A DNA stretch of 18,751 nucleotides. It comes from an uncultured Clostridia bacterium. GTDB lineage: Bacteria > Bacillota > Clostridia > UBA1381. Location: contig CAJTUY010000039.1 in assembly GCA_910579415.1 (NCBI GenBank), forward strand, positions 1 through 18,751, in the 5' to 3' direction. Positions 14,979-18,751 of this stretch are shown here, piece after piece; position 1 is the stretch's first letter; every line of letters begins with the position of its first letter. The notes under the pieces were generated by a model. It did not search any database. It worked only from the letters and a program-made list of their open reading frames with translations, and was not told the DNA's origin. The translations under genes were made by a program, and so were the position numbers.

Positions 14979-15314
14979 TCAATCATCACTTCCGCATAGA
15001 TAAGCCCAATCCACATCGGATATACTGCTTTCAGATTTGACATCACTTTCCGTTTTTTTATCGGAAGTAAAGACCTGTTTCAGTATTTCACTTGATAATG
15101 CGTCTGCAATACATTTCTGTACCGCCTTGCATATCTTATCAATCAACTGATTTTCCTCTATACTGTCCTTTTCGATAAAATATACAACCGCATCTGCAAT
15201 AAGGGCAGCATAAGACGGATATTTTCTTTTATCTCTGTCTTTGAGATATTTCCACGCCTTTTGCTGATTGATATTATTATCATTAAATCTGACGGAGCAT
15301 TGATGTATGTCCAT
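14979..15314 (-). CDS. ParR-like partner of the ParM protein
   Basis: A 111-residue protein encoded 4 nt after the parM-like stop, with GGAGG inside the parM 3' end and ATG at 15314. The N-terminal region, VRFNDNNINQQKAWKYLKDR then KYPSYAALIADAVVYFIE, fits a ribbon-helix-helix DNA-binding segment, and the C-terminal half is acidic and flexible, ending in DVDWAYLCGSDD. Position, size and plan match ParR-type adaptors that bind a centromere and connect it to ParM filaments through their C-terminal tail. Sequence similarity to known ParR proteins is weak at this level, so the assignment rests mostly on its partner gene. Confidence 0.65.
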   Translation of the reverse strand: MDIHQCSVRFNDNNINQQKAWKYLKDRDKRKYPSYAALIADAVVYFIEKDSIEENQLIDKICKAVQKCIADALSSEILKQVFTSDKKTESDVKSESSISDVDWAYLCGSDD

Positions 15315-15318
15315 ACTA

Positions 15319-16236
15319 CTATGACCTCCTTATCTGCATATATGCAAGGTATTCAAAGCCTTTTGCTGTGGCGCATATATCGTCAATTATGATAACGCGC
15401 TCACAGTCATAGTCGGCAAAGTTCTTTACAATACAGCCACCGCCGCCGATTATATACAGCTTCATCAGTTCGGAATTATACTCATATTTCCGTAATGCCG
15501 CGAAAATATCTGACGCATATTCCGCAGCGGTCTTATAAAGTATTTTCAGATACTTGTCAGAAACATCAGCCTTGCCGAAGCGTAAATACTGCTCCACAAT
15601 GCTATCGTCAATCTTTACTCCGTACATATCCATAACGGTGTTTTTTATACGGATAACGCATTGATTAACACCGAGCTTTTCCGTCCAAGACTTGCTTTCA
15701 ATCGGTTTCTTGTTCTGAATATACAGGATATTCATTGTTCCGTTGCCGATGTCTGAAAGAATATTTGTACCCTTAAACTCTCTGATACGCTCCACAATGG
15801 CGGGGTAGCCCTGCGGATAGACGCTGCACCCGACAAACTCAATATGAAAATCGTTGCCGTTATATCGAAAGTCCACAACCGTATTTTTCATAAGATACGC
15901 TTTGAAGCTGACGCGTTGTGCGCGTACCCAAGTAAGAGGTAAGCCTGTTGCGAGATAAACGCGCGCAGTATATGTTCCTGTGCGCTGTAACTCACGCGCA
16001 ACCGCCATAAGGTTTAGTATGTAAAAATCCTCGTCAACCGATTTGTCTGCAATAAATTCCTTGTGATTTTCACCGAATCGGTAATACCTGCCGTTGTATT
16101 CGAGGATATTACCCTGAAATATAGGCTCGGTATCGTACACGGTAATTCCCGTAGGCGTTACGGTATTGGCGGTCTTGATATTCCCATATCCCAAGTCCGT
16201 ACCGATAACCTTGAGTCCGTTTTCAAATTCTCTCAT
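15319..16236 (-). CDS. ParM/StbA-like actin-family segregation ATPase
   Basis: A 305-residue protein with the actin-fold nucleotide-binding motifs: phosphate-1 IGTDLGYGNIK (11-21), phosphate-2 ILSDIGNGTMNI (159-170) and an adenosine motif LYIIGGGG (260-267). This pattern is typical of plasmid-type ParM/Alp proteins, which polymerise to push sister DNA molecules apart. The ATG at 16236 is chosen because GGAGGG sits about 6 nt upstream; the frame stays open to an ATG at 16350, which would add 38 residues unlike the family. On a conjugative element it would stabilise the excised circular form. The repeat region at 16321-16393 and the ParR-like gene complete a possible parCMR locus. Confidence 0.85.
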   Translation of the reverse strand: MREFENGLKVIGTDLGYGNIKTANTVTPTGITVYDTEPIFQGNILEYNGRYYRFGENHKEFIADKSVDEDFYILNLMAVARELQRTGTYTARVYLATGLPLTWVRAQRVSFKAYLMKNTVVDFRYNGNDFHIEFVGCSVYPQGYPAIVERIREFKGTNILSDIGNGTMNILYIQNKKPIESKSWTEKLGVNQCVIRIKNTVMDMYGVKIDDSIVEQYLRFGKADVSDKYLKILYKTAAEYASDIFAALRKYEYNSELMKLYIIGGGGCIVKNFADYDCERVIIIDDICATAKGFEYLAYMQIRRS

Positions 16237-16320
16237 TCTATCCCTCCATAATATTTTTGTATATACATAAGTAGGTACATTTCGCGAAGCGATATAGCAG
16301 TAGTAATGTGGGCAACGGGG

Positions 16321-16393
16321 GTAAATCTTTGATTTATCCCTGTTGTCCATATTGTGCGGTGTGGGGAGTGTGGGAAAATCTCTGATTTATCCA
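16321..16393. repeat. direct repeat with hairpins upstream of parM
   Basis: AAATCTTTGATTTATCC (16323-16339) and AAATCTCTGATTTATCC (16376-16392) differ by one base and lie 53 nt apart. Each is an imperfect inverted repeat around AAATC and GATTT. They lie in the 163-nt gap between the DUF3848 stop and the parM start, a position used for the parC centromere in parMRC loci. The gap also holds short ORFs but no convincing gene. Confidence 0.55.
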
Positions 16394-16399
16394 TACCTT

Positions 16400-16735
16400 T
16401 TATCGCTCCGGCTCATTTTTCTGCTTATCCTTGCGCTGCTGTATCAGACTATCCGCAAGCTCTGAAATTGTATCCCGTATATCCTGCATATGTGAATAAT
16501 CGTTACTTAGCCATTCATCATAACAAGCCGACAGCGGAAAAGGCTGTTTTAAGAGTTCTTTGACATGATTTATAGGTAATTCTTCACCTTCAAAAGCGGA
16601 TAAAATATCATCGCGAATTACCTTTTCATACGCTGATTGAATTATCGCATCGGGCGGCATTATCTTTAGCTTGTCTATAAAAGCCGTTTGCTCTGCGCTT
16701 GCTTTATCATAAAGCCTTTGTCTTAAATCTTTCAT
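16400..16735 (-). CDS. DUF3848-family ICE protein
   Basis: A 111-residue, mostly helical protein. The pattern LYDKASAEQTAFIDKLKIMP-PDAII, then YEKVIRDDILSAFE...LP..HVKELLKQPFPLSACYDEW and a final HMQDIRDTI matches the DUF3848 family, seen in Clostridia elements next to SNF2 helicase genes. No function is known. It begins 3 nt after the helicase stop (GGAGAG overlapping that gene's end serves as ribosome site), so the two form one operon. Its tail DKQKNEPER is nearly the same as that of the HipA-like protein. Confidence 0.8.
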   Translation of the reverse strand: MKDLRQRLYDKASAEQTAFIDKLKIMPPDAIIQSAYEKVIRDDILSAFEGEELPINHVKELLKQPFPLSACYDEWLSNDYSHMQDIRDTISELADSLIQQRKDKQKNEPER

Positions 16736-16738
16736 ATA

Positions 16739-17659
16739 TCATCTCTCCATTTCTACATTTCGTTGAGGCTCTTCATCGGGTATATCCAAAACCTCACTAT
16801 GCTTTTTGTCAATATTGAGGAGTGCGTCAAGCGCAGCGACACGCTCCATCTTCTCGGCAAGTTCGGCTTCGCGCGGAAATTCCTTTTTACTCTCAACCTT
16901 TGCAATCTCAAACTGTTTTTTTGTTTCCGTCAGTTTTTGCTCACATTCTTCCTTTAACTTCGGGATATACGCAAGCGCGTTATCAATACGTTGAATATTA
17001 CCGAATACATCAGTACCGAGGTCTATCGTATATGACCTTGAATTTTGAAGTGTCATTTTGTGCGTCTTATAATATGAATCAAACGACAAAATCATTGTAA
17101 AACCTCTGTATTCACCTATAACGGCGGGGTCGGTAGAGGTCATTGTCTTGCAGCGTTCTATAAGTGCCGCGCCTGCCTTGTCTTTTTCAAAATATCCGAG
17201 TCCGTCAATCGTCATAGTATTAAAACCGTCCTCCGGCTTCGGGTTTTGATTAACTACCTCAATATCCTTTTCTGCGCCTGCAATCTGTTCTGTGAGCCGT
17301 TGTATTTCCTTCGGATAGAATTTGATTACTTTATCTTCAAGTTCGTATATCTCATTCATAAAACTTGACTTCAAAAGTTTCAGCTTTGCGACTTCGGTAT
17401 CAAGTTCCATCTTCTCCTTGATATGCGGATTGCCTGTTGCAAGTGCCTTAATTTCAGCATAAGACAGTGCCGTTTCGTCAATATCCTCTGCGCTTCTGAC
17501 AGGTGATTTGCTTGTCATTATCTGCGATATGAATTTCTGCTTATTCTCTACAAGCTGATAGCTGTAACTGTCAAAGGTGTCTTTAGTAACATATCGGTAA
17601 ATATGTACGGTATCGTTTGTATTGCCTTGTCGGATAATACGTCCTGCACGCTGTTCCAA
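16739..17659 (-). CDS. SNF2-family helicase, C-terminal fragment (gene interrupted)
   Basis: Residues 1-13 from the apparent TTG start read MEQRAGRIIRQGN, which is SNF2/superfamily 2 helicase motif VI, normally near the end of a ~2000-residue ICE helicase/methylase protein. The open frame begins at 17668 with the codons P-T-D-L before EQR, which match the usual W-R-P-x-D-L-x-Q-R context, and a TGA lies just upstream. The rest (306 residues) contains the typical tail with an IYRYVTKDTFDSYSYQLVENK segment, coiled-coil stretches (about 80-125, 225-260) and a DEEPQRNVEMER end. Everything before motif VI is missing in this window, replaced by the recombinase element. The fragment alone cannot be an active helicase. 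The TTG is not considered a real start; the rest of the gene may lie beyond the right edge. Confidence 0.85.
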   Translation of the reverse strand: MEQRAGRIIRQGNTNDTVHIYRYVTKDTFDSYSYQLVENKQKFISQIMTSKSPVRSAEDIDETALSYAEIKALATGNPHIKEKMELDTEVAKLKLLKSSFMNEIYELEDKVIKFYPKEIQRLTEQIAGAEKDIEVVNQNPKPEDGFNTMTIDGLGYFEKDKAGAALIERCKTMTSTDPAVIGEYRGFTMILSFDSYYKTHKMTLQNSRSYTIDLGTDVFGNIQRIDNALAYIPKLKEECEQKLTETKKQFEIAKVESKKEFPREAELAEKMERVAALDALLNIDKKHSEVLDIPDEEPQRNVEMER

Positions 17660-18751
17660 GTCAGTCGGTCATTTTTTGCGGACAGTTCAATACATGCCTG
17701 TCTGTTTCGCTCCCTGCTCCTGCGTTTGCTCTCGTTTGATTTCTCCCTTTGTATCTTCTTGGCACAAGCAGGACAATACTTCGATATGCCAGAGCGGGGA
17801 ACATATTCAACACCGCACACCGTACAATTCTTAGGCTTTAACGCTGTCCACCGCTTTGTGGGTGTGATATGTAATTCACCGACAAAGCCGATGAATTTAT
17901 AATAAATCTTGATTTCCTGTCTTACTGTCCCGTCTGCAAGTTTCTCACGTTCCGAAACAAGTATCTTGTCTATGAGTGCGTTTATGATGGTTGCGTCCAG
18001 TTCCTTAATGCCTTGATAGTTGCGGATTAGGGAGAGGAAGTCACGGACACCCTGCGACTTCTCATAGCTGTCGCCTAGCGTTTCCGTTACCTCTTTCAGC
18101 CTTGCTTCAATTTCAAGCTGCTCTTTCTGGTATTTCCCCGACATCATTTCAAAATTCCGCTCCGTAATACGCTCCATCACCTTATCTTCATAAAGGGAAG
18201 AAAACAGCCTGTCCAGTTCCGCAAGGCGTTTGTTCAGCTTTCTCTGCTCCTTTTCCAGTGCCTTTGCCATGCTCTGGTCTGTTTCCGTAAGCCGCTTTTC
18301 AATCGCCCTCACTGCCTTTTCATCATTGACCGCCATCTTCGCAAATCGGTTGATGTCGGCAAGGACAGCGTTGAATAAATCCCTCGCTTCAATGCTGTGT
18401 GCGGTACACATAACATTGCCGTATCTGCCATAATTATTGCAGGTGTATTGTACGCAGTCGATGATGTCGGGGCGTTTCCTCCTGTTGGCACTCGCCGCCC
18501 GCATTGCATAGCCGCAGTCCGCACACTTGATAACGCCCGAAAAGATATTCTCAAATCCCCCTGCGTTCTGCTCCCGCCTGCGGCTCGTCATAAGCTGCTG
18601 TACGGTGTCAAATTCTTCCTGCGTGACTATCCCCTCATGGGTGTCGGGTATCACTTCCCATTCTTCGGGCAGCTTAGAGGGGCGTTTCCTGCTTTTCATG
18701 TTAGCGGCAATCCGCTTGTAGCCTGCAAGGTTTCCCGCATATATCGGGCTT
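17548..18751 (-). CDS. large serine recombinase, C-terminal part (open at window edge)
   Basis: The frame is open to the right edge; the first complete codons read SPIYAGNLAGYKR, a typical junction after the catalytic domain of large serine recombinases, so the N-terminal catalytic domain is outside. Visible parts, counted from the Met at 18699: the Recombinase-domain end; a zinc beta-ribbon with Cys59, Cys62, Cys82/87 and Cys98; a coiled coil (about 125-205); a DUF4368-like region (about 215-272); and a C-terminal Cys4 ribbon (Cys292, 295, 309, 312) with a basic tail. This is the Tn4451/TndX-type integrase plan. From about residue 344 the frame enters helicase DNA in another reading frame and runs ~40 more codons to the stop at 17548. 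G+C looks higher than in the surrounding element. Confidence 0.9.
   Translation of the reverse strand, partial: SPIYAGNLAGYKRIAANMKSRKRPSKLPEEWEVIPDTHEGIVTQEEFDTVQQLMTSRRREQNAGGFENIFSGVIKCADCGYAMRAASANRRKRPDIIDCVQYTCNNYGRYGNVMCTAHSIEARDLFNAVLADINRFAKMAVNDEKAVRAIEKRLTETDQSMAKALEKEQRKLNKRLAELDRLFSSLYEDKVMERITERNFEMMSGKYQKEQLEIEARLKEVTETLGDSYEKSQGVRDFLSLIRNYQGIKELDATIINALIDKILVSEREKLADGTVRQEIKIYYKFIGFVGELHITPTKRWTALKPKNCTVCGVEYVPRSGISKYCPACAKKIQREKSNESKRRSRERNRQACIELSAKNDRLTWNSVQDVLSDKAIQTIPYIFTDMLLKTPLTVTAISL
17660..17671. other. recombination junction (att site) of the nested element
   Basis: On the minus strand, recombinase sequence passes into helicase sequence at TGACCGACTGAC. Helicase-like coding begins at CCG-ACT-GAC-TTG (17668-17657), within the conserved P-x-D-L-x-Q-R context of motif VI. 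Several GA dinucleotides, the crossover type known for Tn4451/Tn5397 recombinases, lie here. The exact crossover needs the other end or an empty site. Confidence 0.65.
17669..18751 (-). mobile_element. nested serine-recombinase element (right part outside window)
   Basis: A recombinase gene lies flush against a gene broken at a conserved motif, with a visibly higher G+C content than the host element. This fits an integrative mobilizable element or Tn4451-like transposon inserted in the helicase gene of an ICE. Only its recombinase end is in view. Confidence 0.72.

Larger units (their letters stand above)
1..17668 (-). mobile_element. Tn1549-like integrative and conjugative element (partial)
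   Basis: Co-directional genes for a MOBP relaxase, MobC, a PcfB/DUF3801 protein, VirD4/TraG, Maff2 and a VirB6-like protein are arranged in the order known for Tn1549-type conjugative elements, with the usual accessory SNF2 helicase, DUF3848 and ParM-like genes upstream. No integrase belonging to this element and no element ends are in view, so it extends past both window edges. Cargo (surface protein, ToxIN, HipA-like kinase, Phd/ParE) sits between transfer genes. A plasmid with the same transfer module cannot be excluded from this window alone. Confidence 0.82.

Noticed and set aside
16237..16350. ParM start at 16350 (343 residues)
   Set aside because: The extra 38 residues do not resemble the family and an excellent ribosome site precedes the ATG at 16236.
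18309..18554. 81-codon ORF inside the recombinase gene
   Set aside because: It is an out-of-frame shadow on the same strand of a strongly supported gene.

Overview
The window is an accessory region of a low-to-moderate G+C Gram-positive anaerobe, most likely a gut Clostridia (Bacillota). The reasons are the AGGAGG-type ribosome binding sites with frequent TTG starts, the S-layer-homology surface protein, and a Tn1549-like conjugation gene set. Every credible gene is on the minus strand, so the element reads from right to left. No tRNA, rRNA or CRISPR array was seen.

Layout in reading order. (1) 18751-17669: the 3' part of a large serine recombinase, the edge of a nested mobile element. (2) 17668-16400: the C-terminal piece of a SNF2-type helicase, cut exactly at helicase motif VI by that element, followed by a DUF3848 gene. 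(3) 16393-14979: a repeat-bearing leader and a ParM-like actin ATPase with a ParR-like partner. (4) 14793-12157: a DpnD/PcfM-like protein, an oriT-like hairpin region, MobC, a MOBP-type relaxase and a PcfB (DUF3801) protein, ending at an intrinsic terminator. (5) 12052-5722: a 6.4-kb cargo block with a 1,723-residue surface protein, a type III toxin-antitoxin module (ToxN/AbiQ-like nuclease plus pseudoknot-repeat RNA antitoxin) and an apparently frameshifted conserved gene, closed by a terminator. (6) 5665-3506: a 28-codon leader ORF translationally coupled to the VirD4/TraG coupling protein, then a Maff2-family membrane protein. (7) 3492-2205: a HipA-like kinase gene with its own promoter and terminator. 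(8) 2184-1345: a VirB6/TrbL-like channel protein. (9) 1335-639: a Phd/ParE-type toxin-antitoxin pair with its own promoter and terminator. (10) 609-34: a conserved element protein.

Taken together this is the mobilisation and early type IV secretion part of an integrative and conjugative element (ICE). Relaxase and MobC would process oriT, PcfB and VirD4 would deliver the DNA to the channel, and Maff2 and VirB6 would build the membrane part. VirB4 and the cell-wall hydrolase expected for this family would lie left of the window. Self-contained toxin or kinase cassettes (ToxIN, HipA-like, Phd/ParE) and a giant surface protein are slotted between conserved transfer genes, each bounded by a terminator in the transfer direction. 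The most interesting items are the type III antitoxin RNA, whose three repeats keep one pseudoknot fold through different paired bases; the recombinase element that split the helicase and now takes its last ~40 codons from it; and the four terminators inside the transfer operon.
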